Shown here: positions 22,351-35,099 of the stretch, piece after piece
Position numbering within the stretch: position 1 is the stretch's first letter
Layout of the letters: the number at the start of each line of letters is the position of its first letter
Assembly (NCBI GenBank): GCA_027257055.1
Contig: JAPVLO010000055.1
Coordinates: 6,533,501 to 6,597,500, forward strand
DNA from: Cephalopachus bancanus
Lineage: Eukaryota > Chordata > Mammalia > Primates > Tarsiidae
Reading direction: 5' to 3'
DNA length: 64,000 nucleotides
Made by a program: the position numbers and the translations under genes
The notes under the pieces: model-generated
Database searches by the model: none
What the model was told of the DNA's origin: nothing
What the model saw: only the letters and a program-made list of their open reading frames with translations

Positions 22351-23092
22351 TAAATGCACTGGTTTTGATTTACTAAATATATAAAAAGTAGAAAATGGAG
22401 AAATAGTGCCTACTTTTAAAAATATTATCACATCCTACAGCTTCAAGAACCTTAGAAAGTCATCCACCTCATCCCAATTTTCCGTGCTTATACGTGTAGA
22501 TATATGCATATATATATTCATCTGTGCCATATACAGAGACACATACATTCTCAAACAAACGCATGGTGCTAATGTACTCCTTGTCTCTTCTTATTCTTCA
22601 TAACTAGCTTATTCTGAGTACCTTAAGTGACGGGAGATTCCTTTCCCCCTGTGACAGCCTGGTTCCATTTAGGAAGCTCTGACCATCAGAAAGTTCATTT
22701 CACTGGGGCAAAATCTGTCTCCTACTGGTTCAGGCACTTTAGGGTCTGTGAGAATATAGCCAAACATGTGCCTGTGACAACTTTCACAAATGTGACAACT
22801 CTCATGAATCCCCAAGTCTTCCATTCTCTAGGGCAAATGTCTCAGATTCTTCAGCCATTCTTGTAGCAAGTTAACTCTTCTCCAGATACACCTCCTTTCC
22901 TCTATATTCTGACCCTCTGCCACCCAGGATGAAGTGCAAAATCCAAGACAATGGTGACCCTTGGAAAGTAGGATGGGACAATTCCTTTTATTCATTGAGC
23001 TACTAGATTATAGAGTTTGCTAGCTACAATAGTTTCATAGAAGTTTTTAAAAACGTCTATTTGTATGCTGCCAGGATTTTTTGGTGTTTTAG

Positions 23093-23094
<2 letters not shown>

Positions 23095-23141
<47 letters not shown>
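23095..23141 (+). repeat. (AC)n microsatellite, ~47 bp
   Basis: An uninterrupted AC dinucleotide run of about 23 units, probably length-polymorphic. The histidine-threonine run in overlapping frames is a by-product. Confidence 0.98.
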
Positions 23142-23142
<1 letters not shown>

Positions 23143-25109
23143 TATTTCTTACTGTTTATCTGGGCTCACTAGTTTTTCAATCTATTCATTTTCAGAACAA
23201 CCGCTACGACCATTACTGCTGCTACCACTGCCACTGTGCAATCACTATCCCAGTTAAGGATTGGCTGCCTGTTACCAGGCTTCGTGATACAGAGTTATAT
23301 TTCATTGTCTCATTAAATTCTCAAAAATTGTTGCCTCTACAGACTTAATGGTATCACAAAATGAAAATCTTGCTTCTTCTACATTCATCAAAATCATGGT
23401 AAGTGTTAAACAGGACAAAACCTTTTTTTAACTTTCACTATAAAAACTTATTCCAAGTTCACAGTGATGCATTAAAAGTTTAGTTTATAATCCTGCAGAC
23501 ATTTTTCCTCCTATGGGTATTGTATTTAATACATTATATTCAATAATAAAGTGTCACAAGAACCCATTTTCTTTTTCTCTGGTGACTGATGTACAAAGAA
23601 GGGTGACAGATGTTTTTCTGTGTTCTTCTAAAAGAACACAAACACAGTTTCTGTTGGGTCTTACCTTTGGCTGGGGAGGACTTGGTAGGAAATTTGGAGA
23701 ACAGGCAAATGGGATCAACCATAGCAGGAGTTTCCTACTGCTCCCCATCTACCTTCCCTCTGGCACAAGGTTTGCTTCCCCTGCCTTTCTCAGGGAGAGC
23801 ACAAATAGCCATAAGGAGGCAGAACAGGCAGTCTGAGGAGCCAGGTCACACACACTCAAATCAGCTGGGCAGACGGTCTGGGCAGCTGAATGGCATCCGG
23901 GAGAGCATAAACAGAATATGGTCAGTAAGAGCTTTGATCTTGTGACCTGGGTAAGGACCCTTAGAGGATCACTCCGGTTAAGAGGAAACTCCATGATCAG
24001 CAGCAAAAGAAAGAGAGCGCCTGAGAAAATGAATGTAGAGCTTATGTACCAAATGCAAGAATGACTTAACAATCAGAGGGAAGTACATGAAAAAAATATA
24101 ACAGCAGCAATAGCAGAAAAGGTTTTGTCAACTTTCTGGCAGTAATATATCTGGAAATATTAAGCACGCGTATGCGTGCGCACACATGTGTGTGTGTGAA
24201 GAAGAATAAAGTGGGTCACCATGTGCTAGATCGGCAGTAAGAGGAATATATGAGATTTTGACACCTGTGCCCACAGAGATATCTGTAATTAGTTAAAATG
24301 CCTAAAGTAAACTCTTTAGTGAAATGTGAACTTACTTCACTCATGCTGTGATTTAATTATTCTTTGATAATTGCTTCATCTCTGAAATGCCAATCTGAGA
24401 ATTCTACTTAGTAATTGTCTAAAATAATAACACCTGAAGCCTCATGACCCTTACTGACCATCATGTTACCCTGGCAAGAGCCAATCAGAGACTGTGACAG
24501 TGGCCCTCTGCACGCCAGCTAGAAGATGCAGTCCGCAGAGTGAATATTATTGACAGGCCATCAAGCAGGAAGGCTGAGTGAGCACATTCTACCTCAGCAT
24601 GTCTGGATGACTGTTGTGCTCCCCACGTGGCAATTTACCATTGACAGAATTAGCCTACAGTAGATCTCACTGGCAAAGCAAAATTGTCTGCTGTGACTTG
24701 TAAAATGGGTAATAGCTTCAAAAAAAAAAAAAACTTAAATATGCCCAAGGAAGCACTGCTTAAAGACTTTTGAAATTATTCATGATCTTGTAATTGTTTC
24801 AAGTGGTCTTTCCTCTCTCTGCCTATCCAACACAATCTTCCTATTAAAAGAAAATATAGCCAGTGAAATAAATTAATATCAGCTTATATATTTTTATATC
24901 TTATGTTATGATTTACTTTATTAAAAAACACGTTTTATCTGATTAAGTTTATTCTCTTCCCCCGCGCTTGACATCTAATATACTCCCTCTGTCAAATAAA
25001 TGAGTTGTTGAATGATAAGTAGCATTCTAAGGTCTTCGTCAATTATTTGTCTTGACTGATAACATTGACTTTTATGTTTCAAAATTTTAAACAAGCTAGC
25101 AATATAATA
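23142..25109. other. Unassigned DNA, no gene
   Basis: Overlapping frames of 60-111 codons on both strands at 23513-24072 have no family resemblance; that stretch is mildly GC-richer and could be an old LTR. A purine-pyrimidine alternating stretch (ACGCGTATGCGTGCGCACAC, then TGTGTGTG) lies at about 24167-24198. The 24300-24720 part has no repeat character. Confidence 0.45.
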
Positions 25110-25225
25110 TGAATTTAGAATGTCATTTTCTTGAAGAAAGGAGCTACACTTTTTTAGTTTTGTTCTCTCAGTAACCAGCACATAACAAGATCAAAAATTA
25201 CTGCGGGATGAATGAATAGAAGGAA
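25110..25225 (+). mobile_element. L2-type LINE 3' end fragment
   Basis: The pattern TCTTGAAGAAAGGAGCTACA, then TCAGTAACCAGCACATAACA and GGATGAATGAATAGA is the typical diverged L2 3' end. Short and old. Confidence 0.45.
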
Positions 25226-25572
25226 AACCCAGAAAGAGCTGTGTTCAGAGTAGTGATGAGGTTTTTATGAACATTTCATCATACCTTGTTTAGACCTATC
25301 TGAAACGCACAACTGCCATTTAAATACTTTACTAATAAAAGTAAAAGTCATTTCAGGAATAAAATACTATAAATGAATTTAAAGAGCTGAAGAATGACTC
25401 AGTAGACTCATCCTGAATTATATACTGTTTATTTGTACATTTATCAACTTATATAAACAAACTTGAAAATATGTGGACTTATAGAATATTAACTTTGAAA
25501 GGAACTTTAAGGGATGTTTTATTTATATTCATGAGAAAACTCAAGACAGAGGTGTGTTGCATTCACGGTCCC

Positions 25573-25896
25573 TGCTACAGATTGAATGCTTGTGTCCCCC
25601 CCAAATCCATATGTGAAAACCTATCCCAGTATAAGAAATGGAACCTTTTGGGAGGTCATTAGGTCATGACAGCCCCTCTTGAATGTAACTAATCCTTTAC
25701 AAACAAAGTCCCAGAGGATTGTCTTGCCCATTTCACCATGAAGACACAACTAGACGTTGCCCTTTCACAAGTGGGGCTTCACCAGACACTGGCACCTTGT
25801 TCTCGAACTTTTCAGTCTCTTGAACTGTTGAAAATAAATTTTTGTTACTTGTAAGCTATTCAGTCTATGGTATTTTGTGATATCAGACTAAGATGG
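25573..25896 (+). mobile_element. MaLR solo LTR, MST-like
   Basis: It opens TGCTACAGATTGAATGCTTG and reads through the recognisable MST landmarks: GGAGGTCATTAGGTCATGA, ACCATGAAGACACAA, TTCACCAGACACTGGCACC, an AATAAA near 25831, and CAGTCTATGGTATTTTGTGA. It ends near CAGACTAAGATGG. No internal region or partner LTR is seen, so it is a solo LTR. Family from memory of the consensus. Confidence 0.82.
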
Positions 25897-26189
25897 CCCT
25901 CTACACCATTGGTACTACTTGTAGGACCAGACACATCATCATTTCAGTCAGTTCGCTTTTATTTTCTTAACTTTATCTTTCAGTTAGAAATTTTCTCTAA
26001 TTCCTTAGAAAATATTTTCATTTTCCTCAAGAAGTTTAAGCATGTAACTATTCATTTTGGAGAGTAATTTTTTTCTTTATTTTAAAACTTTTATGAGACA
26101 GTAAGAGAACCTGATTACAAATCCCAACTGAGAGGACAGTAAATGAATAAATAACTTTAGTTTTCTATACTGCCAAATACACTTTATGG

Positions 26190-26400
26190 TATAATGCACA
26201 GAGGTTTGAGTTTAAGCTCAGGGGCACAAATGTATCTGACTTCATGTCAGTATCTATATCCATGTTTGATTTCTCTTACTTACTTATGAATTAGGCAAAA
26301 TAAGACTTAATTCAAGTATTTCAAGGAGTAACCAAATGACATGATGGCTGTAAAAGTGCTTTGTAGATCATTAAAATATACATTGGTACTGGATTTGCAT
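26190..26400 (+). mobile_element. MIR-like SINE fossil
   Basis: Order resembles MIR: a GAGTTTAAGCTCAGG start, then a TTAGGCAAAATAAGACTTAA-type middle and AAAAGTGCTTTGTAGATCAT near the end. Highly diverged. Confidence 0.4.
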
Positions 26401-26548
26401 ATTGCCAAAGACAGTATGTGGGAGGCAAAACTCATCTCCAAGCACTTCTTGATAACTTGACCTTAATCATGAATGTCCCCTGATCTTGCGGAGGGCAGTT
26501 TATAAAGACACCATCTTCTACAGGTTTTCTGAAGCAGGCCCCAAATTT

Positions 26549-26618
26549 GGGACACAAATGTGCCCCATTTCACATTGGGACACAAATGTGAATTCACATT
26601 GGGACACAAATGTGAATT
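26549..26618 (+). repeat. Short tandem repeat of a hairpin-forming 24-mer
   Basis: The core GGGACACAAATGTG occurs at 26549-26562, 26577-26590 and 26601-26614. The last two lie in perfect 24-bp units (CACATTGGGACACAAATGTG plus AATT). Each unit carries inverted arms CACATT and AATGTG, so single-stranded copies could fold. Confidence 0.92.
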
Positions 26619-26619
26619 A

Positions 26620-28500
26620 ATAGTGTTCTATCTAGAGGACTCATAGTGAGTACTATTTGGTGTCAAAGCAGTAATTAAATACAGCAAAAAAGCAAATCAG
26701 GTCCTCTGAATGTTAATCTCATTATCACCCTCTCAGAGATACTTGCCAAAAAGTTAACAGCCGTTAAAGCTCTGCTGCTCAGCCAATCAGAATATTAAAT
26801 TAACCAGTGTGGCCCTGACAAATATTGCCAATGAAGCTAATCCTTTGCTCTCTACATATCAAAAAAGCATACATGCAGGTTTGGGAAAACTTGCAACATA
26901 TTTTTTTTACCATTTACTATTCGGTATCTTTTAAAAAGCCAGATTATACGCTTCTGCTGTTATCTTACTGTATTACTCAAAAATAACTGACAAATTTGTT
27001 TTTACTTCAAAGAAGGAGTTACTGTTTTATAGATTTTGAAATAAAGTAAAAAAAATAAAGATTACAATTGCATACAGGTGTCCACGTTAAGCAAATATTT
27101 CATTCCTGCAAAAAGTCTCCGTGACTAATAAACAAAATCTTTGAAAATAATGAATGCTAGCCAAATTTCCTCTATTTCCAAACTTCTTTGCAGTCACACA
27201 TAATTACCTAGTGTACCTGAGCAAGATGGAGGTAATTATGCCATCTCCTATCTCTTTGCTAATGAAACACATTGTAGAGTGAGGAAAAAAATGTCAAGTG
27301 AAGAAAATAGTATTTGGCATAGACCCTATCTCCAGCTCTGTTATGATGTTACAGCAGGGTCATGATCTTGTCAACTTGAATCGTACATAAATGATAAGAC
27401 ACAGACCCTCATGAGTTGCATCATGTCTATATGCTTAGTTCCATGTATTTATCAGGCATAGTCTACATTTGTTTAATGTTGGTTAGAATAAAAAAGTTAG
27501 CAGTTTAGCAAGCCACGAAACCCTAAAAGGAATGAATAAATATTTTCCCTTCACGAGGGCTTTTTCTTACAAGCCTTGTACATGACTGCCCACAAACTAA
27601 CATTTTGAGAATACCATATGGACAAATAATTGCTGCTTCCAATTTGTAGTAAAAGTCTGAAAAATACATATATATAATAAAATCAGACCCATAAGTCTTC
27701 CAGTCTATTACTATTCGTTGGGTAAATGTGCACATTTTCTGTTAATTGTGATTCTGAAGATAGAAAGGGCTTCTTTGAGGTGACAGACAAACAGCAGGAT
27801 ATCATGAATATGTATGGTGCATCTGAGAAAATAAATTAACAGGGGCCAGCCACTCTGGTGACCCACTTAGGTTGTCAACGATGAGTGTGACAGTGAGGAT
27901 CTGTACTGCATGGATTTGCATGACAGAATTTCCTACTGATCAACTCATTTACTTCATGCATTTGCATTATTTTATGCACTAAACCATAGTTAGATAATCA
28001 CTAAATCACCAATACTGACAGTAAGGAACAAGCAATACATTATTGCTGATTACTACTTAAAACTAAAGCTCATATGGCTACAGTTCAGAAGGTAGGAGAG
28101 AGGGAGTGTGTTTAACAAGTGAATTCCCTTAGAAGGCATTGATCTGGGTGTTGTTCAGCAGATGACGAGGTGGTGAAATTTCTTTCTTCATTCTTAACTG
28201 TTTAACTTCAGTTCAGAACCTTCTTGGATTGAAAAAATGTTTATTCATTTATAACTGAGACATATTAACAAAGTATGAACCAAGGTATACAAATTATACT
28301 GATGACTGAAACAAAAATACCATTAGCAATTACCTGGATATTTCAGGTTAACTTAGTTCTTGGCTTGAATCATCTGAAGAATTTGTATATATACCTCCAA
28401 ACATAATATTTCTATGGTTTAGTAATACAAATTGTTATCACTAGATTTTTGGAAAAAACAAAATTGATGTCTTATCTATTAAAACATTTTCAAGTTATAA
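26620..28500. other. Unique-looking non-coding DNA
   Basis: No gene and no repeat family is apparent. It includes CCAAT (AGCCAATCAGAATATTAAAT near 26782) and octamer motifs at 27914 and 27960. The longest frame (27523-27735 minus, 70 codons) has no motif. Confidence 0.45.
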
Positions 28501-28504
28501 CTTT

Positions 28505-28640
28505 CTCTTTGACTATTAACCAGCAGCTGCTGATCTGTGAGTTACTGAGGTCAAAAACTGTCTCATTCACTATTTTTACCCCTGGCACCTGGCATAACTC
28601 CTAGAATATAGGAAGCATTCAGAAAACATTGGTTCTATCA
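28505..28640 (+). mobile_element. L2 LINE 3' end fragment
   Basis: CTGTCTCATTCACTATTTTT, CCTGGCACCTGGCATAACTC, then AGGAAGCATTCAGAAAACAT is the diverged L2 3' terminus. Confidence 0.6.
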
Positions 28641-28769
28641 ACCTTATAGAATCAAGAGAACTGGGGAAACATATTATTCAAACCCAACATTATCTGTTTG
28701 TCTACAAAAGGTATGGAGACAGAAATAAAACTTGCTTAGACATTGAATATGGGCAGTTTTACAAATTCC

Positions 28770-28960
28770 AGACCCCAAGAAAGTTACTTAATTTTTTGGA
28801 GCCTAATTGTTCTCAGCTTACAAATCTCTGAGACTGTCTCCTCAACTGTAGCATAGTGAGATTAATATTTGTTTCAGAGGGCAAATAAGACATTAATTTA
28901 AAAATTCTAGCATAGTTATTGGCACACTTAAAATAATTAATACAGAATAGCTATTATTAG
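28770..28960 (+). mobile_element. MIR SINE fossil
   Basis: AAGTTACTTAATTTTTTGGA, a GTCTCCTCAACTGTAGCAT stretch, GATTAATATTTGTTTCAGAG and TATTGGCACACTT follow the MIR order on the plus strand. Confidence 0.6.
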
Positions 28961-30125
28961 TGGATCACTAGGTAAGGAAAAGGGACAGAATTTGAAAAAT
29001 GATATTTGAGAGGCAAATTTTTGTCTCATGAAATATGGAGAATACAAAACAGGACAGAGCCAGCAGTGACTACCAAAGGTTCAGATTGAGACTAGATTAA
29101 TAGTGATTTTTACTAAACAAGACAAAGACATAAAGAAGAAAATAAGTTGATGTAAAAGATAGTTTTATTTAGTTTGGGGTGGGCATAATTTGATGTGTCT
29201 AAAATGAGTGTGGTTGGTGATGTCCTGCAGACATTTGCATGTGTATCTCAAAGAGTTCCAGCCTAGAGATATATATTTGAGAGATATTAAGAAGGTGAGA
29301 ACAACTGATTTAATATATTGAATGAGAAGACTGGCGAGAAGCAGGTAATCAGATTTGGGAGAAAGCAGCAAAGATTTATAGCCAGTCCCTTTGCAACAAG
29401 GTTATGTTAGATTGTATTAAGCTACAGAGGAAATCAGAGCAAAGGAAAAGATACAAGGAACTGAGTTTCTGTCTTTGATAAACTTACTTTATAACCTTTT
29501 TAGCTAATGCTACCTTTTAGCTAAAGCATAACTAAATATGACAAAGCACCCATTTCATGGCAATAAATACAAGAGAATCAGAGGCTGTATCATATGGCTT
29601 AAAAAATGTAGTTCTTATGGAAGTGGGTTTACAGTTGCAGCAAAGAAAATCCTTGGAAATCCATGCAGATATCACTTTTGGTAGACTGGATTAGTTCTCT
29701 CAGTTTATCACCCCTTCTCTTTGATTTGAAATCTTGCATTGCAGGACATCGATGGGGTATATTTCTCCACACCAGTGAAGCTGGGCTGTGGTTTATGCAA
29801 TATTAGCAGATGTTTTCTGGATAGAAGCTTTAAACATGCATGATTGGTTTGGATTCTCCAATACCTGTGGTTAGTTATTGAAGAAACATGCTCATGTAGC
29901 TGCTTGGACCAAGAAAAACATGGACATGTATTGCAGACATGAACCCAGCCACCCAGCCAATAGCCTGGGACAAAGAGCAGTCAATTCTGGGCAAAACCAA
30001 AAATGCAACAGTAGAGTCACAGGGCCTGAACAAGACAAATGTTTGTTATGATAAACCCACACAGATTTCGAAGTTTGCTGCTCTGCCATAAAAATTATTA
30101 GCATGGTGTTAATTATATCAAGATA
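28961..30125. other. Unassigned DNA, no gene
   Basis: No repeat or coding signature seen; open frames of 68-70 codons on the minus strand have no motif. Confidence 0.4.
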
Positions 30126-30140
30126 AAAATAGGGAATGTA

Positions 30141-30272
30141 TTAGCTGGACATGGTGGCGTGCGTCTGTCGTTCTAGTTACTTGAAAGATGGAGGGAGAAA
30201 GATTGCCTAAGCCCAGCAGGTACTCCAGCCAGGGTGACAAGAGTGAGATTCCAACTCAAAAAAGAAAAAAAA
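30141..30272 (+). mobile_element. Alu right-arm fragment with internal deletion
   Basis: It begins TTAGCTGGACATGGTGGCGT, the linker and right-arm start, and runs to the CTCCAGCC-AGGGTGAC-CCAACTC end, missing about 45 bp after GCCCAGCAGG. Flanks AATAGGGAATG (30128-30138) and AAATGGGAGTG (30272-30282) may be a TSD. If so it inserted as a 5'-truncated or free right arm. Confidence 0.82.
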
Positions 30273-30399
30273 AATGGGAGTGAAAAGACAGAATAAAAAC
30301 TATTTACAGATATATCTAAATTGCATTTACATGAGCTTCTTGTCAAACTGGGTTGTGAGAACAAAAGGAGTGATGAGAAATACAGATTGTACTGCTTCA

Positions 30400-32680
30400 T
30401 TTTTTTAAATACTGGACATAATTTACATGTATCTTAGAGAAAATATGAGACTATTTGCACAAATATTCTTCCTTTCCTTGGTTATTTGATCTTTATGTCA
30501 TTTGTTTTTGATATAGAAATTAAATATTGTGAAATGTTTTAAGCAAAGATATTAGTTCTGCCATTGTCTTAGTCCATTTCAGGGTTTTGCCCCCAAACTC
30601 TTTATAATATTTCTTTTTTTATATTGTTGTTTGAATTTTCAAAATTTCTGCAAGTCCTCTATTATCTAGAAAATTTTCCCAATTCGATATTCTTCTTTCT
30701 GGGATAACAAGGAGATAAAAGAGCTTTTAATTGCTACCATTACTTATTTTTTTAAAGGGATTCTGAAGCTAGTTTATTTTTATCTCCTACAGATAAATTT
30801 TATTTTCCAAAAGTAAAATGCGCACTTTTCACTTTTGTTGTATAGTGCAGTAATTCATTTAGACATGGTCAAATGGTTCAAATTTATCTCACGTCATTTT
30901 TCTTTCACGATAATAATCAAACAAAAAATTCTATGTCAACATAGAAGTGAAATAAAAATAAGAGAAAACACTGCACTTGAACTCTGAAGATTAATTCAGT
31001 TTAAGTTTTAAATGGGTGCTAAACATGTTTATCATGCTCCTGATTCCTTTCCTGGGCATATCCCTCCTCGTCCTCCTGCACAAACAAATACTCACAGTGA
31101 CTCACTCATTGGCCGTCTGATTAAATCTTATTCTTCAAAGTTTCAGCTGATGAGTTGTCACTGACTACCTCCAACTCATGTCTCTACTGAGTTGTGTCTT
31201 TCCTAATTTCTACATAGGAAACAGCACATACCTTTTGTAATCACAGTATATGAAAGGGATGACTTATTCACTTGTTTGTCTCACTGGAATACAAGTAACA
31301 TTCAGTTGAATTCAGACATTACCCTCCTACAGGATATAATGTCTTGAGTATTCCTAGGTCTCATAAATATTTAACTAAGCCAAACCACTTAGGAAAAAGG
31401 TGGCAGTTGTATTTGTCTTGGCTCTCTTTCCAGTTCACTAAAGGATACATTAAGTTCCTCCCCTCCTCCCATCGCTAAATTTTATTTTTTCTATTTTATC
31501 CTGAGAAACATAAGAAGCCATCTTTCTGAGTAGTGAGATATACTGTTCACACACAACATTCTGAGACTGGCTGATCAAACAAAAAATATCGTCTTATACT
31601 TTTATTAAAAACAAAAACAAGACCTTCTGTTAAAGCAAAAATATTGAGTAAAACTCTAATATAAGAAAAAAAATTAGGGCAGAAGAGCTTAAATAAAAAC
31701 CAGGAGAGAAGATCCATATCTCTTCCTAATTGACCAATGGGTAGTATTTCTTCCATAGGCAATCATTTCTTTTTGAGTACAGTTTGCAATTCTTATGATA
31801 AAACAGTGTTTATATGATTAATGTATTCTCATTTTCATGTTGCAAATTTGTAAATTGATAAAGTTCTTCTATAGAGAGAAAGCTTTAACACAAAGAAATA
31901 GCCAGATACCAAGAGTAATTCAAGGAAGAAATATAGGCAAAAGTGATGAGCTATAAACAAACCTAAGAAGACACCACAACAAAGAGTAGGATCCGAGGGA
32001 ACTGTGAATGAATGTCCCAAAGATAATGTGAAAGAAAGAGACAACCCCCTCAAGTATGTTCAGTTATCATATTTACTCCTAGGATTAGACAGCATTTATC
32101 AGAATGTCTGCTTCACAATACCTGAGCTAGTTGTTTCACACAGAAAGTGATTCCGTTGAATTTCACTCCTTTTTAGTTAAATACTGGTCACAGTGATATC
32201 ATATTCACCTGAAAGTTAAAACATAACCAAGTACTGAATGCTTATCTATATAAGATGCTTTGGGGTTGGGGAAGAAGCCAATGGGTTTATGGAGATTTCC
32301 TTGTTATTATATGATTCAATATGCTTCTGACTTGTTAAAGTAAAATATCGGCTGCGCTTGGAAAGCCATTACAGAATTAACTGATACTAAAGGCATGAAG
32401 CCTTCTTAAAGGTATTACGACAGGCATCAGTATATCTCCATTTACTTCATTTTGCCTGTTGAGGGTCATGGAATGTTATAAAGCTCAAGAAAACAGGCAA
32501 AGTTCAGGAGTCGTCCAGCAAGAGTCATCAAGACAGGAAGGTTTAGGAGCTCCACTCCTTTAGTGATCCAGCAATCTTTTCCTCAGTCAGGGAACACAAG
32601 GCACGGGTGCCAAGGAGCCAAACATTCATGTGTAGGAGCACAGAGTGTCTCTCTCCTATTTACACATGGTGCCTTAAAAA
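30400..32680. other. Unassigned AT-rich DNA with a possible L2 piece
   Basis: No gene. 31030-31330 has the loose texture of L2 (TCCTGATTCC, then TATTCACTTGTTTGTCTCAC), called at low confidence. The rest is unassigned. Minus-strand frames of 71-72 codons at 31547-31762 and 31835-32053 have no motif. Confidence 0.35.
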
Positions 32681-32694
32681 TCCCTCTCACTTTT

Positions 32695-32980
32695 TTTTTT
32701 TCTAGTTAGAATCTCCTTCCGTCGCCCAGTCTGGAGTGCAGTGGCACGCTCACGGCCACTACAGACTCAACTTGCTAGGTTCTGGCGATCCTTCTACCTC
32801 AACCTTCCAAGTACCTGAAACTACAGGTGCACTCCATCATGCCAGGCTAATTTTTGACTTATTGTAGAGACAAGATCTCTTCCAGTTGTCCGGGCTGTTC
32901 TCGAACCTGCAGACTCAGGCAATCTGCTCTCCTAAGCCTCCCAAAGGACTGGGATCACAGGCTGAGCCACTGATCCTGGC
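32695..32980 (-). mobile_element. Dimeric Alu, moderately old
   Basis: A minus-strand Alu with T-tail from 32691 and TSD CCCTCTCACTTTT (32682-32694) against CCCATCTCACTTTT (32981-32994). Both arms are present but about a tenth of positions differ from the young group. The pentamer region is present (GGACAACTGG), so it predates type II. Confidence 0.94.
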
Positions 32981-32999
32981 CCCATCTCACTTTTAATAC

Positions 33000-34530
33000 A
33001 TTCTGTGCACCCATTTTGAAGTAGGAAAACTCTCAGGCTCTTCCATACACTCCCTACAAGCCAACCCTGAGGCCGTGGGAACGCACAGGCTTCCCTTCAC
33101 TGGATACATGATGACAGGTATTCCTCAGGTCTAAGCTTCCTACAAAGCAAGTAATTGAGTTTTTCTGCTCAAATCCCATCTACAATTTGTATGCATAAAG
33201 AAATAAAATTATTGATTTCAGTTGATTCACTTATTTATTGCATGATTAATATCATCATGAAACATCAGTGTTGATGTTCTGAAAAGTCACTTAGCCTCTC
33301 TTCATGTAATACCTGAATCCTTCCTATAACATCAAATGTTGTCTAATCTCTGCCAAAATGCTTACCACTTACCAACGCAGTTCCAAAAAGTCCATCCTTA
33401 TGTTTAAACACAAATGTTTCCCAGTGTTTATGTCCATTTCCACCGTCCTAAATTTCATTCAGAATAATTACTTGAAGAAGATAATTATGCATTCTTGGGT
33501 TTTCTTTTCTATAAGCTAACCATCCTCCAACTTCTGTAGTATTCATATGGCATGTTAAATTTTCAAGGCTTGTAGATTTTAATCTAACTTTTTAATATCA
33601 TATAATATTGTTTCAGCTCTTCAACTTATTATACTGTCTATATTTGTGTGAGGATGATTCAAGAGTTTGCCATATGTTCTGAGGAACTTAAGTAAACTAT
33701 TGAGTCTATTGAATGTGGGTGTTTCTGTTAAGTGAAGTAGAGGAAACAGCAGCTGATTTGACTCTGTACACTTTTCCTTGCTTTGAAACAAGATTTTAAA
33801 ATCAGAAGTAGTATTATATTCTCTTAATCTCAAGTTTGGTGTTCCTCACTGTGTGATATTCAGGATTATTTTTAAGACTCTTTGTGGGTAATATCAGGGT
33901 TTTTTTTTTCTTATCCTTCTTTTCTGCTGATGACTGTGATATCACAGGCTTGGAAGTGGTTTTGAGAGCTAGCCCAGCTGTTTTCTTCCAAACTAAATTG
34001 GTATAAAAACTATATCTGAGTTGATTTTAAGAACAGCCACAACAAAGTGGCTTCACAAAACAGAATGAGAATGACTTCTAATGGCAAGTTATCTACAGAC
34101 CCAGTTGACAAATTTCTCAAAAAATATGCGATGCACTGAAGGCAGATCCTGTCAATTTGAGAGACTAGATTGTCAACATTAATTTTTAACTCTTCAAGAA
34201 GTTTTTGATCCCATTTTTAAACAGTTGGCAGGTTGAAATCAGTCGTCTATACCATAGAAAGTGGTAGATGCACTTCTAGATCACACACTAACTTACCCCT
34301 GATTGTTGACATATCTTTCAATAATTATAAACAGCATCTATCTTCATGAAAGAATTTATTACCATGTCCTAAGTCATTGTTTTAAGTAATGAATTAATTT
34401 ATTTTCATCCATTGGATATTATTACCCATGTACAATTTTTAAGAAAAATGATATGACAATAATTTGAGTTGTCTTCTGTAAAATTCCATTTTTCCCAGGA
34501 CTCTGGTTAAGAAAAGCTGATAAGCAGTCC
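33000..34530. other. Unassigned DNA, no gene
   Basis: No convincing coding or repeat signature. A 70-codon minus-strand frame at 33621-33833 lacks motifs. Confidence 0.4.
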
Positions 34531-34544
34531 AAACAGACTAAGCC

Positions 34545-34665
34545 AATTATTCTTAACATCAGTATATATGAGAATCATCTAAGGAACTTAAAAAATATAT
34601 ACAGATGACTAGGATGCACTCCAGACTAGTAAAACCAGAGTCTCAGGAGAAGAGGAAGAACACCA
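34545..34665 (+). mobile_element. hAT-type (MER/Charlie) DNA transposon fossil, tentative
   Basis: AATTATTCTTAACATCAGTA, GAGAATCATCTAAGGAACTT and AAACCAGAGTCTCAGGAG follow the order of non-autonomous hAT repeats. Ends and TSD are not clear. Confidence 0.4.
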
Positions 34666-34764
34666 AAATTCCCTGGTAATTTTGGGCATTGCTGCCAAAA
34701 ACACTTTAGAAGTAATGACAAATCTGGATATTTCTTCATAAGATACAGCGGGTAAGATAGATAT

Positions 34765-34960
34765 GGATTTCATACACATTGAGCACTCACCATGCAATAA
34801 GCATTATTAAAATCTATTTCTGCCACGTTATTTTGTAGTGGATATGACACTTTTCTTCTTTTTTTAGATGAGTAAAATAAGACTCGTGGAAGTTAATGAT
34901 TTTTGCAAGAAAATACAATAAATAGATTCTAGATGTGATATCGAGTCCCAGTAACTAGAG
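34765..34960 (-). mobile_element. MIR-like SINE fossil
   Basis: The plus strand reads CATTGAGCACTCACCATGCA, then a degraded GATGAGTAAAATAAGACTCG and a TCGAGTCCCAGTAACTAGAG end, the reverse MIR order. Confidence 0.5.
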
Positions 34961-35099
34961 CTTAGAAAAATCTACAATCACTTTGGTATTTATTATTTGT
35001 GGTCTCTCAAGAGCATTAAGACATCTTCCAAGATTTTGGAAACTTCTCATAAGTTTGGACTTCCCAAGAAATAAACCTAGACTCTTTTAACAATAGAGT

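Noticed and set aside
23061..23348. 95-codon frame with a His-Thr run
   Set aside because: The run is the (AC)n microsatellite; the rest has no motif.
24167..24198. Palindromic GC-rich word run (CGTGCGCACAC) as a regulatory or Z-DNA site
   Set aside because: A short, impure alternating tract; not enough to call a functional site.
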